NCBI RefSeq assembly: GCF_937616625.2
Contig: NC_065577.1
Location: forward strand, 19,729,501 to 19,793,500
Origin: Mercurialis annua
Lineage: Eukaryota > Streptophyta > Magnoliopsida > Malpighiales > Euphorbiaceae
Length of the DNA: 64,000 bases
Direction of reading: 5' to 3'
This document shows positions 1 to 13,873 of the stretch, piece by piece (position 1 is the first letter of the stretch; each line of letters begins with the position of its first letter). Under the pieces are notes generated by a model. It was given only the letters and a program-made list of their open reading frames with translations. It searched no databases and was not told where the DNA came from. A program made the translations under genes and the position numbers.

Positions 1-1993
1 ACGTTTGTAAACGTTTAGCTTAAATCGCTAAAAAGGTGAAACGTTTGGATTTGTTTTGTATCGTTTGTGAACATTTGGCTTAAATCGCTAAAAAGGTGAA
101 ACGTTGTACTTAAATTACTAAAAAGGTGAAATGTTTGGATTTGTTTTATAACGTTTGTAAACATTTGGCTGAAATCGCAAAAAAGATGAAACGTTTGGAT
201 TTAAATTGCTAAAAAGGCAAATCATTTGGATTTGTTTCAAAACGTTTGTAAACATTTAGCTTAAATCGCAAAAAAGGTGAAACTTTTGGATTTTTTTAGT
301 AACGTTTGTAAACGTTTGGCTTAAATCGCTAAAAAGCCGAAACACTTGGATTTGTTTCGTAACGTTTGTTTTAAATTGCTAAAAAGGAAACGTTTGGATT
401 TGTTTCGTAACACTTGTATACGTTTGGCATAAATTGCTAAAAAGGTTTTATAACGTTTTAAACGTTTGGATTAGTTTCGTAACGTTTGTAAACGTTTGGC
501 TTAAATCGCTAAAAAGGTGAACTGTTTGGATTTGTTTCGTAAAGTTTGTAAATGTTTGGCTTAAATCGCTAAAAAGGTGAAACGTTTGGATTTGTTTTGA
601 AACGTTTGTAAACGTTTGGCTTAAATGCTAAAAAGGAGAAACGTTTGGATTTTTTTGTAACATTTGTAACATTTGGCTTAAATCGCTAAAAAGGTGAAAT
701 GTTTGGCTTAAATCGCTAAAAAGGTGAAACATTTGGATTTGTTTCGTAACTTTTATAAACGTTTGACTTAAATCGCTAAGAAGGGGAAATGTTTGGATTT
801 CAATTGCTAAAAAGGTTAAACGTTTGGATTTGTTTCGTACTGTTTGTAAACGTTCAGCTTAAATTGTTAAAAAGGTGAAACGTTTGGATTTGTTTCATAT
901 CGTTTGTAAACATTTTCCTTAAATTGCTAAATAGGTGAAACGCTTGGATTTGTTTCATAACGTTTGTAAACGTTTGTCTTAAATTGTTAAAAAGGTGAAA
1001 CTTTTGGATTTATTTCATAACGTTTGTAAACGATTGGTTTTGTTTCGTAATGTTTGGATTTGTTTCGTAACGTTTCTAAATATTTTGCTTGAATTGCTAA
1101 AAAGGTAAAACGTTTAGATTAGTTTCGTAACGTTTGTAAGCGTTTGGGTTATATCGCAAAAAGGTGAATCCTTTAGATTGGATTCGTAACGTTTGTAAAC
1201 GTTCGGTTTCAATGGCTAAAAAAGTGAAACGTTTCGATTTGTTTCGTAATGTATGTTAATGTTTTCCTGAAATTGCTAAATAGGTGAAACGCTTGGATTT
1301 AATTCATAATGTTTGTAAATGTGTTGCTTAAATTGCTAAAAAGGTGAAACGTTTGGATTTGTTTCGTAACGTTTGAAAACGTTTGGTTTTGTTTCGTAAC
1401 GTTTGGATTTGTTTCGTAACGTTATAAAACGTGTTGCTTATATCGCTAAAAAGGTAAAACGTTTGGATTTGTTTCGTAACGTTTGTGAGCATTTGGCGTA
1501 AATCGCTAAAAAGGTGAAACGTTTGGATTTGTTTCAAAATCTTTGTAAACGTTTGGTATAAATCGCTAGAAAGGTGACACATTTGGATTAGTTTCATAAC
1601 GTTTGTAAACGTTTGACTTAAATCGCTAAAAAGGTGCAACGTTAGAATTTGATTCGTAACGTTTGTAAACGTTTAGCTTAAATCGCTAAAAAGGTGAAAC
1701 GTTTGGATTTGTTTTGTATCGTTTGTGAACATTTGGCTTAAATCGCTAAAAAGGTGAAACGTTGTACTTAAATTGCTAAAAAGGTGAAATGTTTGGATTT
1801 GTTTTATAACGTTTGTAAACATTTGGCTGAAATCGCAAAAAAGATGAAACGTTTGGATTTAAATTGCTAAAAAGGCAAATCATTTGGATTTGTTTCAAAA
1901 CGTTTGTAAACATTTAGCTTAAATCGCAAAAAAGGTGAAACTTTTGGATTTGTTTAGTAACGTTTGTAAACGTTTGGCTTACATCGCTAAAAA
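1..1993 (-). repeat. Tandem duplication of ~1.66 kb of satellite
   Basis: Positions 1-335 match 1,659-1,993 almost base for base at an offset of 1,658 bp. The match includes unusual shared features: a truncated monomer containing ACGTTGTACTTAAATT and a following short unit containing AAAAAGGCAAATCATTTGG. Shared private variants show a segmental duplication, not just two stretches of the same satellite. The left limit is cut by the window edge. Confidence 0.8.
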
Positions 1994-4900
1994 GGGGAAA
2001 CGTTTGGATTTGTTTCTTAGCGTTTGTAAACGTTTGGCTTAAATCGCAAAAAAGGTGAAACATTTGGGTTTGTTTCATAATGTTTGTAAACGTTTGCCTT
2101 AAATTGCTAAAAAGGTAAAATGCTTGGATTTGTTTCGTAACTTTTGTAAACGTTTGGCTTAAATTGCTAAAAAGTTAAACCCTTGGATTTGTTTCCTAAC
2201 CTTTGTAAACGTTTGGCTCAAATTGCTAAAAAGGTGAAACATTTGGATTTGTTTCGTAACCTTTGTAAATGATTGTCTTAAATTGCTAAAATGGTGAAAC
2301 CTTTGGATTTATTTCGTAACCTTTGTAAATGATTGGTTTAAATCGCTAAAAAGGTAAAATGTTTGGATTTGTTTCGTAACGTTTGTAAACGTTTGGCTTA
2401 AATCGATAAAAAAGTGAAACGTTTGGATTTGTTTCGTAATGTTTGTAAACGGTTGCCATATAGAAAGGTGAGACACTTGGATTTGTTTCGTAACGTTTGT
2501 AAACGTTTGGCTTAAATAGCTAAAAAGGCGAAACGCTTGGATTTGTTTTGTAAAGTTAGTAAACGTTTGTCTTATATTGCTAAAAAGGTTAAACGCTTGG
2601 TTTGGTTTCATAACGTTTGTAAACGTTTGGTTTAAATAGCGAAAAAGGTGAAACGTTTGGATTTCTTTACTAATGTTTGTAAAAATTTGGCTTAAATCGC
2701 TAAAAAGGTGAAATGTTTGGATTTGTTTCGTAAAGTTAGTAAACGTTTGGCTTAAATCGCTATAAAGGTGAAACGTTTGGATTTGTTTCGTAGCGTTTGT
2801 AAACGTTTGACTTATATTGCTAAAAAGGGTAAACGTTTGGATTTATTTTGTAACTTTTGTAAATGATTGGCTTAAATCGCTAAAGAGGTAAAACATTTGG
2901 ATTTGTTTCTCAACGTTTGGCTTAAATCGCTAAAAAGGTGAATAGTTTGGATTTATTTTTTAATGTTTGTAAACGTTTGGCTTAAATTTCTAAAAAGGTG
3001 AAACATTTGGATTTATTTCGTAGCGTTTGTAAACGTTTGCTTAAATCGATAAAAAGATAAAACGTTTGGATTTGTTTCGTACCGTTTGTAAACGTTTGGC
3101 TTATATCGCTAAAAAGGGGAAACGTTTGGATTTGTTTCGTAACGTTTGTAAACGTTTGGCTTAAATTGCTAAAAAGGCGAAACACTTTGATTTGTTTCGT
3201 AACGTTTGTAAATGTTTGGCTTAAATTGCTAAAAAGGTGAAACATTTGGATTTGATTCGTAACATTTGTAAACGTCTGGCTTAAATCGTTATAAATTGCT
3301 AAAAAGATGAAACGCTTGGATTTGTTTCTTAACGTTTTATACTTTTGGATTTGTTTCGTAGAATTTGTAAACGTTTGGCTTAAATAGCTAAAAAGGTGAA
3401 ACTTCTGGATTTCTTTCGTAACTTTTGTAAACGTTTGGCATAAATTGCTAAAAAGGTGAAACGCTTGGGTTTGTTTTGTAACGTTTGTATACGTTTGACT
3501 TAAATAGCTAAAAAGGTGAAACGCTTGGATTTGTTTCGTAACGGTTTATACGTTTGGATTTGTTTCGTAACGTTTGTAAACGTTTGGCTTAAATCTCTAA
3601 AAAGGTGAAACGTCTGGATTTCTTTCGTAACTTTTGTAAACGTTTGGCATAAATTGCTAAAAGGGTGAAACGCTTGGATTTGTTTTGTAACGTTTGTAAA
3701 CGTTTGGCTTAAATAGCTAAAACGGTGAAAGCTTGGATTTTTATTGTAAAGTTTGTAAACGTTTGGCTTAAATTGCTAAAAAGGCTAAACGCTTCGTTTT
3801 GTTTCGTAACGTTTGTAAATGTTTGGCTTAAATCGCTACAAATGTGAAACGTTTGGTTTTTTTTTCGTAATGTTTTTTAATGTTTTGTTTAAATCGTTAA
3901 AAAGGTGAAACGCTTGGATTTGTTTCGTGACGTTTGTATACGTTTGGATTAAATCGCTAAAAAGGTGAAATATTTGAATTTGTTTCGTAACATTAGAAAT
4001 GTTTGGCTTAAATCGCTATGAAGATGAAATGTTTGTATTAATTTCGTAACGTCAGTAAATGTTTGGCTTAAATCGCTTAAAAGGGGAAACGTTTGGTTTT
4101 GTTTTGTAACGTTTGTATATGTTTAGCTTAAATTGCTAAAAAAGTGAAACGCTTGGATTTGTTTCGTGACTTTTGAAAACATTTGGTTTAAATTTCAATA
4201 AAGGTGAAACGCTTGGATTTGTTTCGTGACTTTTGTAAACGTTTGGTTTAAATTGCAATAAAGGTTAAACGTTTGGATTTGTTTCGCAACGTTTATAAAC
4301 GTTTGGCTTAAATTGATAATAAGATGAAACGCTTGGATTTGTTTCTTAACGTTTTATACGATTGGATTTCATTCGTAGCGTTTGTAAACGTTTAGCTTAA
4401 ATAGCTAAAAAGGTGAAACGTCTGGATTTCTTTCGTAACTTTTGTAAACATTTGGCATAAATTGCTAAAAGGGTGAAACGCTTGTATTTGTTTTGTAACG
4501 TTTGTAAACGTTTGGCTTAAATAGCTAAATAGGTGAAACGTTTCGTAACGGTTTATACGTTTGGATTTGTTTCGTAACGTTTGTAAAAGTTTGGCTTAAA
4601 TCGCTAAAAAGGTGAAACGTATGGATTTCTTTCGTAACTTTTGTAAACGTTTGGCATAAATTGCTAAAAGGGTGAAACGCTTGGATTTGTTTTGTAACGT
4701 TTGTAAACGTTTGGCTTAAATAGCTAATACGTTGAAAGCTTGGATTTGTTTTGTAAAGTTTGTAAACGTTTGGCTTAAATTGATAAAAAGGTTAAACGCT
4801 TCGTTTTGTTTCGCAACGTTTGTAAATGTTTGGCTTAAATCGCTACAAATGTGAAACGTTTGGTTTTTTTTCGTAATGTTTTTAAATGTTTTGTTTAAAT

Positions 4901-7367
4901 CGCTAAAAAGGTGAAACACTTGGATTTGTTTCCTGACGTTTGTATACGTTTGGACTAAATCCCTAAAAAGGTGAAATATTTGGATTTGTTTCGTAACATT
5001 AGAAATGTTTGGCTTAAATCACTATGAAGATGAAATGTTTGTATTAATTTCGTAGCGTCAGTAAATGTTTGGCTTAAATCGCTAAAAAGGGGAAACGTTT
5101 GGTTTTATGCTTAAATCGCTAAAAAGGGGAAACGTCAAGATTTCTTTCGTAACTTTTGTAAACGTTTGGCATAAATTGCTAAAAGGGTGAAACGCTTGGA
5201 TTTGTTTTGTCACGTTTGTAAACGTTTGGCTTAAATATCTATAAAGGTGAATGCTTGGATATGTTTTGTAAAGTTTGTTCTCGTTTGGCTTAAATTGCTA
5301 AAAAGGTTAAACGCTTCGTTTTGTTTCGTAACGTTTGTAAATGTTTGGCTTAAATCGCTACAAATGTGAAACGTTTGGTTTTTTTTCGTAATGTTTTTTA
5401 ATGTTTTGTTTAAATCGCTAAAAAGGTGAAACGCTTGGATTTGTTTCGTGACGTTTGTATACGTTTGGATTAAATCGCTAAAAAGGTGAAATATTTGGAA
5501 TTGTTTCATAGCATTAGAAATGTTTAGCTTAAATCGCTATGAAGATGAAATGTTTGTATTAATTTTGTAACGTCAGTAAATGTTTGGCTTAAATCGCTAA
5601 AAAGGGGAAACGTTTGGTTTTATTTCGTAACGTTTGCATACGTTTGGCTTAAATCGCTAAAATGGTGAAACGTCTGGATTTCTTTCGTAACTTTTGTAAA
5701 CGTTTGGCATAAATTGCTAAAAGGGTGAAACGCTTGGATTTGTTTTGTCACGTTTGGAAACGTTTGGCTTAAATAGCTATAAAGGTGAAAGCTTGGATTT
5801 GTTTTGTAAAGTTTGTAATCGTTTGGCTTAAATTGCTAAAAAGGTTAAACGCTTCGTTTTGTTTCGTAACGTTTATAAATGTTTGGCTTAAATCGCTACA
5901 AATGTGAAACGTTTGGTTTATTTTCCGTAATGTTTTTTAATGTTTTATTTAAATCGCTAAAAAGGTGAAACGCTTGGATTTGTTTCGTGACGTTTGTATA
6001 CGTTTGGATTAAATCGCTAAAAAGGTGAAATATTTGGATTTCTTTCGTAACATTAGAAATGTTTGGCTTAAATCGCTATGAAGATGGAATGTTTGTATTA
6101 ATTTCGTAACGTCAGTAAATGTTTGGCTTAAATCGCTAAAAAGGGGAAACGTTTGGTTTTATTTCGTAACGTTTGTATACGTTTGGCTTAAATCGCTAAA
6201 AAGGTGAAACGCTTGGATTTGTTTCGTGACTTTTGAAAACGTTTGGTTTAAATTTCAATAAAGGTGAAACGCTTGGATTTTTTTCGTGACTTTTATAAAC
6301 GTTTGGTTTAAATTGCAATAAAGGTTGAACGTTTGAATTTCTTTCGCAACGTTTATAAATATTTGGCTTCAATTGCTAAAAAGATGAAACGCTTGGATTT
6401 GTTTCTTAACGTTTTATACGTTTGGATTTGTTTCGTAGCGTTTGTAAACGTTTGGCTTAAATTGCTAAAAAGGTGAAACGTCTAGATTTCATTCGTAACT
6501 TTTGTAAACGTTTGGCATAAATTGCTAAAAGGGTGAAAGGCTTGGATTTTTTTTGCAACGTTTGTAAACGTTTGGCTTAAATAGCTAAAAAGGTGAAACG
6601 CTTGGATTTGTTTTGTAACGGTTTATACGTTTGGATTTGTTTCGTAACGTTTGTAAACGTTTGGCTTAAATCGCTAAAAAGGTGAAACGTCTGGATTTCT
6701 TTCGTAACTTTTGTAAACGTTTGGCATAAATTGCTAAAAGGGTGAAACCCTTGGATTTGTTTCGTAACGTTTGTAAACGTTTGGCTTAAATAGCTACAAA
6801 GGTGAAAGCTTGGATTTGTTTTGTAAAGTTTGTAAACGTTTGACTTAAATTGCTAAAAGGGTTAAACGCTTCGTTTTATTTCGTAACGTTTGTAAATGTT
6901 TGGCTTAAATAGCTAGAAATGTGAAACGTTTGATTTTTTTTCGTATTGTTTTTTTTAAATCGCTAAAAAGGTGAAACGCTTGGATTTGTTTCGTGACGTT
7001 TGTATACGTTTGGATTAAATCGCTAAAAAGGTGAAATATTTGGATTTGTTTCGTAAGATTAGAAATGTTTATCTTAAATCGCTATGAAGATGAAATGTTT
7101 GTATTAATTTTGTAACGTCAGTAAATGTTTGGCTTAAATTGCTAAAAAGGTGAAACATTTGGTTTTATTTCGTAACGTTTGTAAACATTTGGCTTAAATA
7201 GCTAAAAAGGTGAAAGCTTGGATTTGTTTTGTAAAGTTTGTAAACATTTGGCTTAAATTGTTAAAAAGGTTAAACGCTTCGTTTTGTTTCGTAACGTTTG
7301 TAAATGTTTGGCTTAAATCGCTACAAATGTGAAACGTTTGGTGTTTTTCGTAATGTGTTTAAATGTT
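1..7367 (-). repeat. 60-bp satellite array, left block (monomer on minus strand)
   Basis: Uninterrupted tandem array of a 60-bp monomer read on the minus strand. On the plus strand each unit shows the landmarks TTTGTAAACGTTTGG, CTTAAATCGCTAAAAAGG and GGATTTGTTTCGTA. Units diverge from each other by point changes, often at CpG, and by small indels; some are truncated or fused. From about 3.3 kb onward, groups of variant monomers recur in the same order (for example the landmark GTATTAATTTCGTAACGTCA near 4,029, 5,039, 5,555, 6,092 and, with one C-to-T change, 7,099), which indicates higher-order organisation. No host gene is seen. The stop-free frames here are satellite frames, not proteins. 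Confidence 0.97.
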
Positions 7368-7376
7368 TTGTTTAAA

Positions 7377-8939
7377 GAGGAAATTACACCATTTACCAAA
7401 AAAAAATAAAAAAAAATTACAAAACAACATGTTGACTTTTTTCATTTACAAAAATATTAATAATATTTACAAAAGTACAAAAATATAAAAAATAATATCA
7501 AACATACGGTGTATACTGTGTGTATAATGTCAGTATACTAAAAACTAACATTATATCAACATTATATCAAAAGTATACTAACATTATACATACTGAGATT
7601 TTATTAATATTAAATAAAAATTGAGGAAATTACACCATTTATCAAAAAAATGAAAATAATTACAAAATTATATATTGACTTTTTTCATTTACAAAAATAT
7701 TAATAATATTAATAAAAGTACAAAGAATAAAAAATAATATCAAACATACGGTGTATACTGTGGGTATAATGTCAGTATACTAATAAACTAACATTATATT
7801 AACATCATACCAAAATTATACCGACATTATACATATTAAGATTTTATTAATATTAAATGAAAATTTACCAAAATTACATCAAATCGTATACTAAAAATTA
7901 AATTAATAATATATCAAAATTATACAAACGGTATACAAAAAGTGTACACATCAAAATATACTGAAATTTTATTATTACATCAATATTACACCACATCGCA
8001 TACTAAATATTAACCTAACAATATACTAAAATTATACCAACAATATACAAATTCTCTAGTTCATTACCAACTATAGTGAAAAGTACATATAAAAAAAATA
8101 TACATGTTATCAACTAAAAAATATATTTAATAATTTATAATCGATATACCAAAAATATACTGAAATTATACTAATAATAAATCAAATATTATTTTTAAAT
8201 TATCTGATTTATAGTTTTAGTATTCCAAAATTATACAATAATTATACCGACATTATACAAATCGTATTTTTGTAATTAATTTTCATTTTTTGGTACTTTT
8301 GTAATTAATTTTAAAATCAATCGTATTTTTGTAAATAAACAAAGTTTACAGGTACTTTTGTAAATATTTTTAAAATTTTAGGTACTTTTGTCATCGTCCC
8401 ATAAAAATTTATCAAAATTACATCAAATCGTTTACTAAAAATTAAATTAATAATATACCAAAATTATACTAACAGTATACCAAGAGTGTACACATCAAAA
8501 TATACTAAAATTTTATTATTATATCAATATTACACCACATCACATGCTAAATATTAGCCTAACAATATACTAAAATTATACCAACAATATACAAATTCTC
8601 TAGTTCATTACCAACTATAGTGAAAAATACATATAAAAAAATATACATGTTATCAAATAGAAAATATATATAAAAATTTATAATCGATATACCAAAAATA
8701 TACTGAAATTATACCAATAATAAACAGAAAATTATTTTTAAATTTTCTGATTTATAGTTTTAATATTTCAAAATTATACCATAATTATACCTACATTATA
8801 CAAATCGTATTTTTGAAATTAATTTTCTTTTTTGGTACTTTTGTAATTAGTTTTAAATCAGTCGTATTTTTAACTAATAAAAGTTTACATGTACTTTTGT
8901 AAATATTTTAGAAATTTTAGGTACTTTTGTCATCGTCCC
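7377..8939. mobile_element. AT-rich non-autonomous DNA transposon, possibly Mutator-like (copy 1)
   Basis: A 1,563-bp non-satellite, very AT-rich segment interrupts a satellite monomer. It is flanked by the 9-bp direct repeat TTGTTTAAA (7,368-7,376 and 8,940-8,948), read as a target site duplication. It starts GAGGAAATTACACC and ends TACTTTTGTCATCGTCCC. The two ends resemble each other in inverted orientation over about 120 bp (both carry TTTACAAAAGTAC-type blocks), but the outermost bases match poorly. Internally it is A-A-B-B: a ~246-bp left module repeated at 7,377 and 7,623, and a ~544-bp right module repeated at about 7,860 and 8,404. No coding frame of note. A 9-bp duplication with diverged inverted ends suggests the Mutator superfamily; the assignment is inferred. 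Confidence 0.7.
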
Positions 8940-10910
8940 TTGTTTAAATCGCTAAAAAGGTGAAACGCTTGGATTTGTTTCGTGATGTTTGTATACGTTT
9001 GGATTAAATCGCTAAAAAGGTGAAATATTTGGATTTGTTTCGTAGCATTAGAAATGTTTGGCTTAAATCGCTATGAAGATGAAATGTTTGTATTAATTTT
9101 GTAACGTCAGTAAATGTTTGGCTTAAATCGCTAAAAAGAGAAAACGTTTGGTTTTATTTCGTAACGTTTGCATACGTTTGGCTTAAATCGCTAAAAAGGT
9201 GAAACGTCTGGATTTCTTTCGTAACTTTTGTAAACGTTTGGCATAAATTGCGAAAAGGGTGAAACGCTTGGATTTGTTTTGTCACGTTTGTAAACGTTTG
9301 GCTTAAATAGCTATAAAGGTGAAAGATTGGATTTGTTTTGTAAAGTTTGTAATCGTTTGACTTAAATTGCTAAAAAGGTTAAACGCTTCGTTTTGTTTCG
9401 TAACGTTTTTAAATGTTTGTCTTAAATCGCTATAAATGTGAAACGTTTGGTTTTTTTTCGTAAAGTTTTTTAATGTTTTGTTTAAATCGTTAAAAAGGTG
9501 AAACGCTTGGATTTGTTTCGTGACGTTTGTATACGTTTTGATTAAATCGCTAAAAAGGTGAAATATTTGGATTTCTTTCGTAACATTAGAAATGTTTGGC
9601 TTAAATCGCTATGAAGATGGAATGTTTGTATTAATTTCGTAACGTCAGTAAATGTTTGGCTTAAATCGCTAAAAAAGGGAAACGTTTGGTTTTATTTCGT
9701 AACGTTTGTATACGTTTGGCTTAAATCGCTAAAAAGGTGAAACGCTTGGATTTGTTTCGTGACTTTTGAAAACGTTTTGTTTAAATTTCAATAAAGGTGA
9801 AACGCTTGGATGTTTTTCGTGATTTTTGTAAACGTTTGGTTTAAATTGCAATAAAGGTTTAACGTTTGGATTTGTTTCGCAACGTTTATAAACGTTTGGC
9901 TTAAATTGCTAAATAGATGAAACGCTTGGATTTGTTTCTTAACGTTTTATACGTTTGGATTTGTTTCGTAGCGTTTGTAAACGTTTGGCTTAAATAGCTA
10001 AAAAGGTGAAACGTCTGGATTTCTTTCGTAACTTTTGTAAACGTTTGGCATAAATTGCTAAAAGGGTGAAAGGCTTGGATTTATTTTATAACGTTTGTTA
10101 ACGTTTGGCTTAAATAGCTAAAAAGATGAAACGCTTGGATTTGTTTCGTAACGGTTTATACGTTTGGATTTGTTTCGTAACGTTTGTAAACGTTTGGCTT
10201 AAATCGCTAAAAAGGTGAAACGTCTGGATTTCTTTCGTAACTTTTGTAAACGTTTGGCATAAATTGCTAAAAGGGTGAAACCCTTGGATTTGTTTTATAA
10301 CGTTTGTAAACGTTTGGCTTAAATAGCTGTAAAGGTGAAAGCTTGGATTTGTTTTGTAAAGTTTGTAAACGTTTAGCTTAAATTGCTAAAAGGGTTAAAC
10401 GGTTCGTTTTGTTTTGTAACGTTTGTAAATGTTTGGCTTAAATAGCTAGAAATGTGAAACGTTTGGTTTTTTTTCGTATTGTTTTGTTTAAATCGCTAAA
10501 AAGGTGAAACGCTTGGATTTGTTTCGTGACGTTTGTATACGTTTGGATTAAATCGCTAAAAAGGTGAAATATTTTGGATTTGTTTCGTAAGATTAGAAAT
10601 GTTTATCTTAAATCGCTATGAAGATGAAATGTTTGAATTAATTTCGTAACGTCAGTAAATGTTTGGCTTAAATCGCTAAAAAGGGGAAACATTTGGTTTT
10701 ATTTTGTAACGTTTGTAAACGTTTGGCTTAAATAGCTAAAAAGGTTAAAGCTTGGATTTGTTTTGTTAAGTTTGTAAACGTTTGCCTTAAATTGCTAAAA
10801 AGGTTAAACGCTTCGTTTTATTTCATAACGTTTGTAAATGTTTGGCTTAAATCGCTACAAATGTGAAACGTTTGGTGTTTTTCGTAATGTTTTTAAATGT
10901 TTTGTTTAAA
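8940..10910 (-). repeat. 60-bp satellite between insertion copies 1 and 2
   Basis: Continuation of the minus-oriented 60-bp array, forming the satellite part of the second 3.53-kb unit. Its monomer series parallels 5,406-7,376. It begins with the right-hand copy of the 9-bp duplication of insertion copy 1 and ends with the left-hand one of copy 2. No other feature is seen. Confidence 0.95.
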
Positions 10911-12470
10911 GGGGAAATTACACCATTTACCAAAAAAAATAAAAAAAATTACAAAACTACATGTTGACTTTTTTCATTTACAAAAATATTAATAATATTT
11001 ACAAAAGTACAAAAATATAAAAAATAATATCAAACATATGGTGTATACTGTGGGTATAATGTCAGTATACTAAAAACTAACATTATATCAAAATTATATC
11101 AAAATTATACCAACATTATACATACTGAGATTTTGTTAATATTAAAGAAAAATTGAGGAAATTACACCATTTATCAAAAAAATGAAAATAATTAATAAAT
11201 TATATATTGATTTTTTTCATTTACAAAAATATTAATAATATTTATAAAAGTACAAAAGAATAAAAAATAATATCAAACATACGGTGTATACTGTGGGTAT
11301 AATTTCAGTATACTAATAAACTAACATTATATTAACATCATACCAAAATTATACCGGCATTATACATATTAAGATTTTATTAATATTAAATGAAAATTTA
11401 CCAAAATTACATCAAATTGTATACTAAAAATTAAATTAATAATATATCAAAATTATACAAACGGTATACAAAAAGTGTACACATCAAAATATACTGAAAT
11501 TTTATTATTACATCAACATTACACCACATCGCATACTAAATATTAACCTAACAATATACTAAAATTATACCAACAATATATAAATTCTCTAGTTCATTAC
11601 CAACTATAGTGAAAAGTACATATAAAAAAAATATACATGTTATCAACTAAAAAATATATTTAATAATTTATAATCGATATACCAAAAATATACTGAAATT
11701 ATACTAATAATAAATCAAATATTATTTTTAAATTATCTGATTTATAGTTTTAGTATTCCAAAATTATACAATAATTATACCGACATTATACAAATCGTAC
11801 TTTTGTAATTAATTTTCATTTTTTGGTACTTTTGTAATTAATTTTAAATCAGTCGTATTTTTGTAAATAAACAAAGTTTACAGGTACTTTTGTAAATATT
11901 TTAAAATTTTAGGTACTTTTGTCACCGTCCCATAAAAATTTACCAAAATTACATTAAATCGTTTACAAAAAATAATATTAATAATATACCAAAATTATAC
12001 TAACAGTATACCAAGAGTGTACACATCAAAATATACTAAAATTTTATTATTATATCAATATTACACCACATCACATGCTAAATATTAGCCTAACAATATA
12101 CTAAAATTATACCAACAATATACAAATTCTCTAGTTCATTACCAACTATAGTGAAAAATACATATAAAAAAATATACATGTTATCAAATAGAAAATATAT
12201 ATAAAAATTTATAATCGATATACCAAAAATATACTGAAATTATACCAATAATAAACAGAAAATTATTTTTAAATTTTTTGATTTATAGTTTTAATATTTC
12301 AAAATTATACCTACATTATACCTACATTATACAAATCGTATTTTTGAAATTAATTTTCTTTTTTGGTACTTTTGTAATTAGTTTTAAATCAGTCGTATTT
12401 TGAAACTAAAAAAAGTTTACATGTACTTTTATAAATATTTTTAAAAAATTAGGTACTTTTGTCATCTTCC
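10911..12470. mobile_element. AT-rich non-autonomous DNA transposon (copy 2)
   Basis: A 1,560-bp copy of the element at 7,377-8,939, nearly identical and with the same A-A-B-B modules. It is flanked by the same 9-bp TTGTTTAAA (10,902-10,910 and 12,471-12,479) in the equivalent monomer. The first base pairs read GGGGAAATTACACC and the right end reads GTCATCTTCC, a few changes from copy 1. Identical flanking duplication and context show that it arose by segmental duplication, not by a second transposition. Confidence 0.72.
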
Positions 12471-13873
12471 TTGTTTAAATCGCTAAAAAGGTGAAACGCT
12501 TGGATTTGTTTCGTGACGTTTGTATACGTTTTGATTAAATCGCTAAAAAGGTGAAATATTTGGATTTGTTTCGTAGCATTAGAAATATTTGACTTAAATC
12601 GCTATGAAGATGAAATGTTTGTATTAATTTTGTAACGTCAGTAAATGTTTGGCTTAAATCGCTAAAAAGGGGAAATGTTTGGTTTTATTTCGTAACGTTT
12701 GCATACGTTTGGCTTAAATCGCTAAAAAGGTGAAACGTCTGGATTTCTTTCGTAACTTTTGAAAACGTTTGGTTTAAATTTCAATAAAGGTAAAACGCTT
12801 GGATTTTTTTCGTGACTTTTATAAACGTTTGGATTTGTTTCGCAACATTTATAAACGTTTGGCTTAAATTGCTAAAAAGATGAAACGCTTGGATTTGTTT
12901 CGTAACGTTTTATACGTTTGGATTTGTTTCGTAGCGTTTGTAAACGTTTGGCTTAAATAGCTAAAAAGGTGAAACATATGGATTTTTTTGGTAACTTTTG
13001 TAAACGTTTGGCATAAATTGCTAAAAGGGTGAAAGGCTTGGATTTATTTTGCAATATTTGTAAACGTTTGGCTTAAATAGCTAAAAAGGTGAAACGCTTG
13101 GATTTGTTTTGTAACGGTTTATACGTTTGGATTTGTTTCGTAACGTTTGTAAACGTTTGGCTTAAATCGCTAAAAAGGTGAAACGTCTGGATTTCTTTCG
13201 TAACTTTTGTAAACGTTTGGCATAAATTGCTAAAAGGGTGAAACCCTTGGATTTGTTTTGTAACGTTTGTAAACGTTTCGCTTAAATAGCTATAAAGGTG
13301 AAAGCTTGGATTTGTTTTGTAAAGTTTGTAAACATTTGGCTTAAATTGCTAAAAGGGTTAAACGGTTCGTTTTGTTTCGTAACGTTTGTAAATGTTTGGC
13401 TTAAATAGCTAGAAATATGAAACGTTTGGTTTTTTTTTCGTATTGTTTTGTTTAAATCGCTAAAAACGTGAAACGCTTTGATTTGTTTCGTGACGTTTGT
13501 ATACGTTTGGATTAAATCGCTAAAAAGATGCAATATTTGGATTTGTTTCGTAAGATTAGAAATGTTTATCTTAAATCGCTATGAAGATGAAATGTTTGAA
13601 TTAATTTCGTAACGTCAGTAAATGTTTGGCTTAAATCGCTAAAAAGGGGAAACATTTGGTTTTATTTCGTAACGTTTGTAAACGTTTGGCTTAAATAGCT
13701 AAAAAGGTGAAAGCTTGGATTTGTTTTGTAAAGTTTGTATACGTTTGGCTTAAATTGCTAAAAAGGTTAAACGCTTCGTTTTGTTTCGTAACGTTTGTAA
13801 ATGTTTGGCTTAAATCGCTACAAATATGAAACGTTTGGTGTCTTTCGTAATGTTTTTAAATGTTTTGTTTAAA
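12471..13873 (-). repeat. 60-bp satellite, third higher-order unit (internally deleted)
   Basis: Minus-oriented satellite equivalent to 8,940-10,910 but about 570 bp shorter. Near 12,755-12,770 the series jumps from the monomer equivalent to ~9.22 kb to that equivalent to ~9.77 kb. It ends in the same TTTAAA target context before the truncated insertion. Confidence 0.93.
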
